Shown here one piece after another: positions 25,421-46,546 of a stretch of DNA of 64,000 bases. Source of the DNA: Amorphochlora amoebiformis (lineage: Eukaryota > Cercozoa > Chlorarachniophyceae); the NCBI GenBank assembly GCA_054601695.1, contig BAAHQB010000041.1, positions 620,001 through 684,000 of the forward strand. Direction: 5' to 3'. Within the stretch, counting starts at the first letter, position 1, and the number at the start of each line of letters is the position of its first letter. Made by a program: the position numbers and the translations under genes. Under the pieces are notes generated by a model, which was not told the DNA's origin, ran no database searches, and saw nothing but the letters and a program-made list of their open reading frames with translations.

Positions 25421-26049
25421 TGTACATATGTATTATATATATATACTCATAATTCAAGTATGGGAATGATTACGCTATCGCATACACACATATATATATA
25501 TATATATATATATGTACATATATGTATATACATATATGTATACATATACTCATAATTCAAGTATGGGAATGATTACGCTATCGCGATGTCTGCTGCCAGG
25601 GCTTCCCTTAAGAGTCTGTCGTACGGCTGATTCTTAGGGGGGACGGTGTAGCGGTATTTCTGGAAAAATAATCTAAATCAGATGTATTGATAATGGTAAG
25701 AGTATAGGAAATTTAATTCCTCTTAAAATGATTTACATAGAACTACCTCTATATGTGTAATATATACACATATATATATATACATATATATATATATTTA
25801 CAAATATATTATATATATATATATATATATATGATAAATATGTGTATAAAGTATGCATATGGATAAATGCATGTGTAGAATTTTCACATAAAAAATATAT
25901 ATAAAGAGGTATGATATATGAATATATGTACGATTATATTATTCATTTATTTAATATATGTATTATATCACCAGAGGTGGGACGTCTATCGCCGAGAACC
26001 AGTGAAAGAACGATGGCTGTTAGATACCATACATTTAAATACTATTTGC

Positions 26050-26094
<45 letters not shown>

Positions 26095-26349
26095 CATATA
26101 TGTATATACATATATATATATATATATTTTTCTACACACATACGTACACTACATATACATTATATATACACATGTGATATGTGTGTAAGTATATGTATGT
26201 GTGTGTACACGTGCAAATATGTTTACTGTCACCTTTGCCACTGTCTTCATGACAGTTGCACCCTCCTCGACGAAAGGGGCTTCACCTCTGTTTCATTATG
26301 GCATATATATATATATATACAAATAATATGACATATAAGGGAGATGCAT

Positions 26350-26441
<92 letters not shown>

Positions 26442-27758
26442 TATTACATATTTATAGCGTTTGTGTTTATGCAGTTTTCTAAAATATCCATTACCTGCGA
26501 GGGTCGCAGCCAACCTTCCACGTTATCTTCTCGGGGTTTACCTCCACACCAACGATATCTGGGTGAGCATATTTAAAAAAAAAAACTCAAATCGACATCT
26601 CGTGCCTAGTTTCCATGAAATTACCGAAATCTCCATCTGGGAGGTCCACAAGGATGTACGTCTTCGACTAAGAGTTTCGTTCGATTAGGCAGGTGTTCCA
26701 GCATATATGCGAGTGAAGAACAAAAAACCATGCATGATCTGCGGGAAAGGTACCAGTTTCGAGTGCTCGAAGTACGGGTTCTCACGGAAATGGAAATGAA
26801 TCTGAGAGGTGGAGACATCGATAAATACTCGAGAAGTTGCTCTTTAGTGGTGGGGCCTCAAGATGAGATGCGCAAGTGGAGAGGAGGTACTTACTGTGAA
26901 ACCATGGCGAGGTTTGCTGAGTATCTCGACCGAAACGTCCTCAACATACGACAGGATTTCGACATCTGACTCACTAAAGGGAGGCAGTACAAAATTAGGT
27001 TGTGAATGTGAGTACCCTTATATGATGCGCATGGGGTTTGATCTTGACCTTATAGCTTTCCTAGTCTCCGGATGGCCAGTGAGAGCCATCATCCAAAAAT
27101 CCGGAACCTGAGATGTATGCACATGTCGAAGGTTAAGAAAGTACGAAGACTTTCCGGCGAGATAAACCTTTTCAACTGACTCTTTCCTCCTCTGAAATAT
27201 TTCCTTGCTGTCATTTGAGAGCTGGAGAAATGGAAGCATTAGCGAATGAATATGGAGGAGGGGTGTTCAGCGTAAATTTGTTTTCGGGTAGGCAGTGGTA
27301 GTATGGTGAAGGTTAGGTTCGGTGTGCTGGACCTTACGCTCCAGGTCGTTCAGATCCTCAATATATTTCTCGAACAATTTTTGGTACTCGCGCTGTAGAC
27401 AATATTTCAGAGGTGTCAGTATCAGCATGTATCCAGCCTCTATACCGCCTTGTATGCTTGTATACAGCCCATGCCTGTGTTCGAAATAACCAGAGAAACC
27501 CGCACATACCTCCTTCTCCCTAATTCTCTGAGCATGTGGCCGAACTGCTGGATCCAGTAGGTCAATCGCCACGTTCTCACCCTGTAGCCACCCGCACCAT
27601 CCCAAAACATATTTCAGGTCGATGAAAACAAGCGCTACCAGGGGACCTCGATTGACCTTGTCCTCTGTGTTGCTAACTTCTCCCGTAAATCCCCCTTTTA
27701 ATCGCCCGAGGCTGAATCTTGGATCTGAAACAGCTGAAGTCCATCGTTGGAGGTGCAT
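22926..27758 (-). CDS. Nucleosome assembly protein (NAP1/SET family)
   Basis: Histone chaperone that binds H2A-H2B (or H3-H4) and shuttles between cytosol and nucleus. Seventeen exons give 354 residues, normal for the family: 27657-27758, 27510-27581, 27333-27392, 27168-27221, 27049-27107, 26895-26973, 26754-26801, 26625-26667, 26495-26558, 26233-26287, 25972-26016, 25577-25659, 25216-25270, 24997-25055, 24356-24458, 23696-23731, 22926-22973. The dimerisation helix ([20 protein letters not shown]) is followed by [63 protein letters not shown] and [12 protein letters not shown], in family order. No long acidic tail is present; the C-terminus is mixed-charge ([15 protein letters not shown]). 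The ATG at 27758 gives a normal length, but the frame upstream is not closed. An echo of the exon 12 donor is at 25446-25483. Confidence 0.94.
23240..23600. other. GA-rich non-repeat stretch in the last NAP intron
   Basis: Plus-strand purine-rich sequence (AGAGAG, GAAAGAG mixed with AC) between the last two NAP exons. Open frames on both strands here have low-complexity composition and no splice-site support. I see no gene in it. Confidence 0.5.
25446..25483 (-). pseudogene. Echo of NAP exon 12 end plus donor
   Basis: TCATAATTCAAGTATGGGAATGATTACGCTATCGC occurs here and again at 25546-25580, where the last bases belong to NAP exon 12 and the GTAATC donor. The two copies are ~100 bp apart with (TA)n between. 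Confidence 0.75.
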
Positions 27759-28082
27759 GCTTGAGCCTTTAACCTGGGATATCGGAAGTTAGAGGTGCTC
27801 GAAACCGGCCGTTGTGGTGGGGGTGCTTGCCTTATTGGTGCTGGTTTGCAAGTTTCCGATGCAGCACATGGAAACCACACATATGAGAAGTACAACTGCA
27901 AATTTTGTGCCCCCCCCCGGCCTTGGTTGCCGTCGCCGAAGCCTTTGGAGCTCCATCGCAGCGGGGGAAAGGCGGCGGACCACGGTCGGGCCGACAGCAC
28001 CGACTCACCCGAAATATTACGGCGAAAGAGTAAAGTATATTCATAAAACTTCGGCATGAGGGTCAAGTCCTCCCACCAGGGC
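27759..28082. promoter_or_regulatory. Divergent promoter region of NAP and the LRR gene
   Basis: GC-rich, microsatellite-poor 324 bp between the two chosen start codons. Long open frames exist on both strands here, including one starting at 28084 (-) whose ATG overlaps the plus-strand ATG at 28083. I treat them as non-coding because NAP already has full length without them. Confidence 0.45.
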
Positions 28083-29534
28083 ATGGCGAGATTACCACTA
28101 GATCAAGAGCCCAAGGTTGGATATATTGGCGTGAATAATTTGACAAGGGATCAATGAGGCATGTGATACCAATTTACGTCATATTGTTCCATTTTAGGAC
28201 CTAGAGACAGCCCTACGGTTGATTGCGAGGCTACGGATGGAAAATGCCGAGCTTGCGAGGGAGAATGAGAAGCTCAAAAAGCTCTCTGGGCAAACTATTG
28301 CTAAGAAGACGATGAGGAATCATATCAGAGGCCGTGAGCAAAAGTGAGACCAATTGTAGGAGACCTTCTCATGATCTTGACGTATGAAATTTTGATATGC
28401 AGGGCCAGGCGGAGACTGTCGAGCGAACGGTAAACCCACCATAACCGTACTCACGTGTGTGTGCTAATATGTATATCTATGTGGCTTCAGTAACGCGGAG
28501 GCAGACAGGTCCAGTGGAAGCGTGAGGGTAATCTGAAATTCGCCTGGATATTCGTGACGATTTATCCCAATTACCGAATTTCTTTGACGGGAGGTTATAT
28601 CAGATCTGAATCTACTGTTGTCACTTAGATTTTCAAGCCAAAATCGCAACCTGCACATGGTTGGCGAAAAGAGAGGTTAGACCATTCCCACTTTGGTATC
28701 AACAGGCCACTGACGCGAAATGTCATTAGGGGTCCCCAACCCGCGGAAATGGACGAATCAGTGGAGGTAGACCCAACGGTCGCCAACTCCACGGAACTTG
28801 TCGTCTCATGCATCAGTAGCGTCGACAATCTAATGGCTACTATTGAGCAGACATCCATTGTAAAAAAAAATCTAAGATTTCTTGTATGTCAAAGCCGCGC
28901 TTACCTCTGTTGTTTCAGGTTATGAAGTCGATGGAAAAGTTGACGATCCGTCCGTCTCAACACGGCTCAAAGACTGAGAGACTCTATACAGACGGAGCAA
29001 TAGCTCTCGCCAACCTCATCTCCAGATCCGCGATTCTCCAGGGAATCCGAACGCTGGATCTCTTTGACAACAACATCGGTTGCCCAGGAATATCGGCGCT
29101 CTTGCCCGCACTGGAGAAGTGCAAACAGCTCGAGAACCTCCACTTGGGCCGCAATCACATCCGGGATGAATCCGGAGTACAACTTGTCAAGTTTGTTGCG
29201 AAACATCCCAGGATTACCCTGTTGAGCCTTCCATGGAACACTATAACGGCGAAAGTGAGTAAAACACGGAAGCACCATGGCTTGCTTTTGCTTAATGCAC
29301 CATTTTTATCAGGGCGCAAAACTTTTTATTGAAATCTTAAAGGCATCAGCCCACGGGGTGCGACACCTCGGTAAATAGTCAATCATTATTGTCTTCCGAC
29401 ATGCTGAATATTTTCCACTTCCAGACTTGATTGACAACCACGTCCCACCTCGCCTCACTCAACAATTGAAAAGACTGTTGAAGGTCGAAGGGAAGGTAGG
29501 CTTCCTCTCCTCTAGAGAGAGTCGATACCTCTAG
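28083..29534 (+). CDS. Coiled-coil and leucine-rich-repeat (RNI-like) protein
   Basis: Function unknown. Nine exons phase to 313 residues: 28083-28115, 28198-28343, 28403-28429, 28491-28521, 28629-28675, 28706-28859, 28919-29254, 29313-29370, 29425-29534. Residues ~12-60 form a probable coiled coil rich in E, K and L (LRMENAELARENEKLKKL). After a charged linker, residues ~190-280 are ribonuclease-inhibitor-like repeats (LDLFDNNIGCPGISALLPAL, LENLHLGRNHIRDESG, ITLLSLPWNTITAKGAKLF). LRRs of this type bind proteins; no catalytic motif is seen. I read through to the TAG at 29532-29534. Splicing at 29496 would need a 20-nt intron. An alternative last exon at 30295-30366 (PNLLPYLRVMKLM) also phases but overlaps the next gene's start. 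Confidence 0.75.
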
Positions 29535-29741
29535 AATCTCCACAACTCCGGCACCTCATTGTGTATTATGCACATTATATGATTACATCAATGTACCTTT
29601 TTATTTAAACGTAGATGAATACATTTATATATAATATATATATATATATATATACATATATGTATACATGAAATATTATCCCTATGTATACATATAAATA
29701 TACACACATATAGAATTGCATGTTATATATAAATACATAAC

Positions 29742-29781
<40 letters not shown>

Positions 29782-29975
29782 GTGTATAATATATACAACA
29801 TAATATTAAAACTAAATGTTTGTGCGTGTAATATGTATGTTTGTATTTTAAAAACATACATATATATGTCATAAGTATGTATGTGTAAATACGGTTAACA
29901 TTATCATTTGTATGTGAGTGATACATAGATGCATTACAAAAGTGCATTGTATTAAGATTTAGTTTAAATTGTATG

Positions 29976-30055
<80 letters not shown>

Positions 30056-30362
30056 TTAAATACATATATAATATATATATGTATATATTTATCATATAAC
30101 ATACAATTTAAACTAAATCTTAATACAATTAATATTATTATACATTTTACATACGTACATATATATTATATATATATATATATATAATATATATAATATA
30201 CAATACACAATATACATATACATATATCTATACATCTGTATGTGTATGTGTATATACATATATAATAACATAAATCATATGCTACATTTTACAGCCTAAT
30301 CTATTGCCATATCTAAGGGTGATGAAGCTGATGATAAGGTTCATACTGCCCGACCAGCTCGC
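29535..30362. other. Intergenic (TA)n between the LRR and BET genes
   Basis: Mostly (TA)n microsatellite, including an uninterrupted run at about 29977-30047. The flanks of that run, AAGATTTAGTTTAAATTGTATG (29956) and its reverse complement (30100), form an inverted repeat. No supported exon apart from the alternative mentioned under the LRR gene. Confidence 0.5.
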
Positions 30363-39811
<9,449 letters not shown>

Positions 39812-40256
39812 CTCATATGATCGGTGCATGGCCACGTACAGCTAGACAGTGCTAAAGTCGAACCTACTGTAAATGTTACAATGAATTCGTGTTTGAAATT
39901 TACAATATCACTGAAGCTTGCCAATGACTAATTTATATACGACTGTGGTGCCTTAATTAGTCTAGTCCAATACTATAATATGATCTAACTACATCTAGTA
40001 CATATTTTACAGTATCCAGGGTACACCTAGTATCTGGAGTATGGACTGCTACTCGGATATATATTCACGGTCATAACTTTGAAATAAACTAGATAAATTA
40101 TCATCTAGTTCTAGTAGTTTACAGTCGGATCATAACTTTCAGATAAACTAGATAAATTATCATGCCAAAAAGTTGGAGTCTAATCGGTCTAGAGAGTATC
40201 CGAGCATTGTAAAATAAAATTTGGAATTCAAGATTCGATCTGACTCTAGAGCCGTC
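39812..40256. other. Convergent intergenic block, CTAG-rich, with a 53-bp tandem pair
   Basis: Between the BET stop and the PhyH-like gene stop. About 11 CTAG words in 445 bp and no long (TA)n. It contains two copies of a unit with CATAACTTT(G/C)A(A/G)ATAAACTAG and ATAAATTATCAT, at about 40072-40110 and 40130-40165. Confidence 0.6.
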
Positions 40257-40763
40257 CTAGACGTCAAAGTAAGCGGCTTCTCCTTCCGGATGCCATACAA
40301 ACTCTTCCCAGTATCTATTAATTTTTACAATTATGATGTGAGTCATTTAATATATCTATGCGCAATGTTATTTATAAATGAATAATTACTACATATAATA
40401 TATATAAATACATATACACATGTATGCTAGATGTGTATAATACTATATATCTAATATACATGTATAATGTTATGTGTACAAATCGTTGATATACAAGAAT
40501 AGGATCTGGAGCATAGGAGATACATGTATGTGTATACAGTTATCGTACGTATTTGTTACAATTTGCATACATATATATATATTTATACATAAATTTCTAT
40601 ACTTACATATCTATATGTACATACATATATACATATGTATTATTTTAATATTTACAATTATTTTTATATCAGATATCTTTATATATCATACACGCACATA
40701 CGTATACATGTAGACATACATACATACACATCTACATATATATATATATATATACATTACATA

Positions 40764-40807
<44 letters not shown>

Positions 40808-42584
40808 GTAGACCAACTTTGTAATACGTGGATACATATTCCTATTGTTTTTACACGTCTATATTGTATATTCTATATGTATATTATATCCGAATGTTTC
40901 TGCTTATCTTGATACTGACCGACGCTGATTCAATGTCTGAACCATCGATATCCCACGATTCACATAAGCCTAAGAAACATTCACAACTCAGCGTATTCCC
41001 ACCTTCACTGATATCTATGCCCCCCAAACGGCAAGTGATGTATACATATAATGTGAATATATTGGTATGAGTAGATATATGTGCAAAACCTCAGCGTTGA
41101 CAAAGAACATCTTGGAGAATACCTGACATTATTTAAACGGTTGGCATTGGGTGTTAGGCTAAATTTGAAGCAAGGACTTGGGGATTATAAGTGTATCGTC
41201 CTTTTTTTTGTTTTTTTTTTGGTTAAAGACCATGGAGATCATTGGTCGAAATCTTGGCGACAAATTCGCGGGACCACGATGAAGGAGCCTAGATGCACAT
41301 CATGGGATTGAGGATTATGATTAGGATTAAGAAAAGAGGATTAGGATTAGGATTAGGAATAGAAGAGATTAGGGTTGGGATTATGAATAGAACGTTAGAA
41401 GTAGGATTAGATTAGGGATTGGGATTGGACAGGATTAGAGGGTTCCGGTTGGGTAAGGTGTACTTGTAGTCGAATAGTAACACGCTTCCCTTGGTTGAGC
41501 CTGGAAAGGGTTGCGTATGTTGGAGATGTATAATCTATGTGCTACTTGTGTGTGAAGTGTATATACATATATATATATATATCATATATATATATATATA
41601 TAATATATATGTATATATATACTTGAATATATATATATATATATGTATATATGTATTTATGTATGTATATATATAGATGTGTATGTATGTATATACATAT
41701 ATGTGTAAAAAAAAAATGTTAATTTCATCCCTAGATGGAATACGGGGCGTAACGATGCGAAATACTTATTCAATAATAATTGTATGTACATACATACGTA
41801 TATGTATATTTGATCATATCTGCATATCATATCTGTATGAATATTGACATATGTATATATATATATATATATAATACATGAAATTTCATATATATATATA
41901 CATTATATGTATACAATTAACATATATATATATATATATGTAAAATATCCATTATAATAGCAATACCTATCGCGACGACCTCCCCTTCATCGCAGCGAAA
42001 ACCTAACATTAGACTTCTTATCTTCACATTAGACTTCTTATCTTCCATCTACCTATCTCCACACTCATGGGACACTATACTTGCTCTCACCGGATATGCA
42101 CACTTCTACATCCAGTACCCATATGAACATGATGACATCTCTCACCGTGATAGAATCGGAGCTTTCGGCGAGGACAGAACTGAGTGGGGCCTAGAGTCGG
42201 GTTAGGGTTAGGGTTAGGGTTAGGGTTAGGGTTAGGGTTAGGGTTAGGGTTAGGGTTAGGGTTAGGGTTAGGGTTGGGGTTAGGATCAGATTATTCAGCA
42301 TGTCTTTGTCCGAGGACCATTGACTCCTCCGCAGGTTAAAGTTAAGGTTAGGATTAGGGTTAGGGTTAAGGTGAGGGTTAGGGTTAGCGTTAGGATTAGG
42401 GTTAAGGTTCGGATCAGATTATTCAGCTTGTCGTAGTCTATATATATATATATATATATAAGTATACATGTATAATGTAGACATAATACATATATATATA
42501 TAGCTGTATATATATACCACATATACATATATATATATATAGATATGTATATAATATATATATATATGTTATATACATATGTGT

Positions 42585-42618
<34 letters not shown>

Positions 42619-43877
42619 TCCATCGTACTATGTAGACCATTGACTCCTCCACAGAGGGTTAAGGTTAGGGTTAAGGTTAAGGTTAGGGTTAGGGTTAAGA
42701 TTAGGGTTTGGGTTAAGGTTAGGGTTAAGGTTAAGGTTAGGGTTAAGGTTAGGGTAAGAGTTAAGATTAGGGTTTGGGTTAAGGTTAGGGTTAAGGTTAA
42801 GGTTAGGGTTAAGGTTAAGGTTAGGGTTAAGGTTGGTTAGGGTTAGGGTTAAGGTTAGGGTTAAGGTTAGAGTTAAGGTTAAGGTTAGAGTTAAGGTTAA
42901 GGTTAGGTTTAGGGTGAAGGTTAGAGTTAGGGTTAGGGCTAGGGTTAGGGTTAGGTTTAAGGTTAGGGTTAGGGTTAGGGTTAGGTTTAAGGTTAGGGTT
43001 AGGGTTAGGGTAGGCTAATACAATATGACTGACATACCCATTTCTGGTGTGAAGTCGTCTAGGGGTACCCCTACAACTATCGAATATGGGGGGAGCTGTT
43101 CCTCAGGGTGGAATAAGTACCTATGTATAGTATATATATATATATATATATATATAATGAATATATAAGTAATATATGTATATGACATATATGTAATATG
43201 CATGTGTATATGTATACGCACACGATATATATATATATATAATTAAGATAGAGAGGAATTAAGATAGAGAGGAATTAAGATAGAGAGGAATTAAGATATT
43301 GTATGTACTATATAGGCCGGCTTTGTATTTTATAGATAGATGCATGAATGTTGTGAAAGATAGAGAGGAACTAAGATAAGAGCGGAATTAAGATAAGAGC
43401 GGAATTAAGACAAGAGCGGAATTAAGATAAGAGCGGAATTAAGATAAGAGCGGAATTAAGATAGAGAGGAATTAAGATAGAGAGGAATTAAGATAAGAGC
43501 GGAATTAAGATAGAGAGAAATTAAGATAGAGAGAAATTAAGATAGAGAGAAATTAAGATAAGAGCGGAATTAAGATAGAGAGGAATTAAGATAAGAGCGG
43601 AATTAAGATAGAGAGGAATTAAGATAGAGAGGAATTAAGATAGAGAGAAATTAAGATAAGAGCGGAATTAAGATAGAGAGGAATTAAGATAAGAGCGGAA
43701 TTAAGATAAGAGCGGAATTAAGATAAGAGCGGAATTAAGATAGAGAGAAGAAGGAAGAGGTATACAGAAAACGAAGTCGATGTTTGAAATGGTAAACAGC
43801 GAGTAGGAACCAGATTGATGTATATATATATATATGTTGTACATATATATTCTATGTAATCTCAGTTATAATGATAC

Positions 43878-43908
<31 letters not shown>

Positions 43909-45121
43909 GATATATAGATATATAAATATATATATATATATATATTCATGTAAATATATATATATATATACATCATGATATGTGATATTATCACCTCCAG
44001 CCCTGATGCCAGCGCTGATCCCCGCTCCCCGGAGGCGAGTTGATGACCGTCATCAATTCCAGTTTAAACGGCCCTTTTAAAAGGGAGTCAGAGAGATATT
44101 TCAAGAGTGAGTGAGGAGAAAAGAGAGAGAGAGAGAGAGAGAAGAAATAGAGTAAGAGAGAGAGAGAGAGAAGAAAGAGAGCAAGAGAGAGAGAGGGAGA
44201 AGAAAGAGAGTAAGAGAGAGAGAGAGAGAAGAAAGAGAGTAAGATAGAGAGAGAGAGAAGAAAGAGAGTAAGAGAGAGAGAGAGAGAAGAAAGAGAGTAA
44301 GAGAGAGAGAGAGAGAGAAGAAAGAGAGTAAGAGAGAGAGAGAGAGAGAGAAGGAAGAGAGTAAGATATAGAGAGAGAGAGAGGGAAGAAAGAGAGTAAG
44401 AGAGAGAGAGAGAGGGAAGAAAGAGAGTAAGAGAGAGAGAGAGAGGGAAGAAAGAGAGTAAGAGAGAGAGAGAGAGAGAGAAGAAAGAGAGTAAGAGAGA
44501 GAGAGAGAAGAAAGAGAGCAAGAGAGAGAGAGAGAGAGAAGAAAGAGAGAGAGAGAGAAGAAAGAGTGAGAGAGAGAGAGAGAGAACGTGAGAGAGAAAA
44601 CAGAGATGGTGAATGAAAGGGAAAGACAAACGGAAAGGAGGAAATTAGGTGAAAAATTATTATTTCCCTCACCCCCGAGAAAATCAAGCAGAATTTGGCG
44701 GAGAATAGGATTATTGTAAGGGGCCTGGGGGTATGGTTATTAAAAGGGAAGGGTTGCAGAGATTAGAATATAGTTATCATAACCCAAACCCGAAGCTTAT
44801 GAGTTTAAGTCTGAGTCTGAATATATATGTATATATATTTCTATATGCACATATATATATGTATATATATATATATATATATATGTACATTTTTGAAAAC
44901 TTGTGTACGCAGAGAAATATGCATGTATAATATATACATACATTTTTTGTACTTTTTAAAAGCATATTGTATTTCTATATATATATATATATTTATATAT
45001 AATATAAGTATGCAAGTGTATATATAATTATATACATAATATATGTATATAATTAATATATACTGTGGATAACCTGAAGGGAGATTCGAATAGATACATA
45101 CATTTTACTTTTGAAATGGAT

Positions 45122-45160
<39 letters not shown>

Positions 45161-45501
45161 ACATATATACATATAAGTATACAAATGTAAATTATTGTAC
45201 ATTTTTATATGTATATAATTGGTATACATACCGTAGTTGAGTTGAAGGGAGATTCGAACGGAAGCATATATTCAAATCGACCTTTGCCCTAATAATAATT
45301 CGCTATATATATATATATATGTTATGAGAATATGCATTACATATTATATGTATACGCTGTAATATATATAAATGTATGTATATATATATATATACTTGAA
45401 GTTTCATCTAACGATCAAAAGAGAGGGATGGGGCATGTAAAATGAAAGCATATATATATATATATATATGTAGAGATATCTATCATATATATATATATAT
45501 G

Positions 45502-45540
<39 letters not shown>

Positions 45541-45652
45541 TTGCAACTCACAAAGATATCGAAAGATATACACATATATGTATATACATATATGTATGTA
45601 TATCTATACAAGAGATATCACCATATACATATATGCATTGCATCTAACAAGG

Positions 45653-45683
<31 letters not shown>

Positions 45684-45811
45684 AAAGAAAATCCATCACA
45701 TACATATATTCATTGCACCTAACAACGATATCGAAAGGCATACATATGCATATATATGAAAGAGAAATATATAATATACACATATTCATTGCAACTGACA
45801 AGGATATGGAA

Positions 45812-45853
<42 letters not shown>

Positions 45854-46227
45854 GTGTATATATATGAAAGAGAAATATATTATATACATAAAACCTGACA
45901 AGGATATCGAATGATATACATATATATAAAATATATATATATGTATATATATATATATGGAAGAGAAATATATAATATACATATAACCTATTAAGGATAT
46001 CGAAAGATATGCATATATATTTGTACATATGGAAGAGAAATATATAATATACATATAACCTGACAAGGACATCGAAAGATACACATACATATATATAAAT
46101 ATATACATATGGAACAGAAATATATAATATACACATATGTACTGCACCTGAGGATATCGAAACATATACATCTACAGATATATATATATATATATATATA
46201 CATACATACGAAGGAGTAATACATATT

Positions 46228-46293
<66 letters not shown>

Positions 46294-46506
46294 CGCACCT
46301 GACAAGGATATCGAAAGTGCTTCTTCGCTCGCTCGGAATCACGGAAACTAAAATAGCATTAGAACTAAGCAACGGTTACGGTTACGGTTACGGTTACGGT
46401 TACGGTTAGGGTTCGGATTAGGGTTGGGGTTAGGGTTAAGGTGAGGGTTAAGGGTGAGGGTTAGGGTTAGGTTAGGGTTTCGGTTTGATTGGGGACAAGA
46501 TATATC

Positions 46507-46546
<40 letters not shown>

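Noticed and set aside
27698-28084. 128-residue minus-strand frame starting at an ATG overlapping the LRR gene start
   Set aside because: It does not phase naturally into NAP, which is already full length. The region is better read as the divergent promoter, though a longer NAP N-terminus is not excluded.
42640-43018. Plus-strand frames encoding VRVKVRVKV
   Set aside because: Translation of TTAGGG/TTAAGG repeats. Composition is fully explained by the repeat.
43237-43750. CRISPR-like regular repeat array
   Set aside because: Repeats are contiguous 16/17-mers without unique spacers, in a eukaryotic intron.
43991-44687. Long SLSLSL open frames on the minus strand
   Set aside because: Purine minisatellite artefacts. 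Only the short stretches at 43995-44073 and 44673-44687 belong to a real gene.
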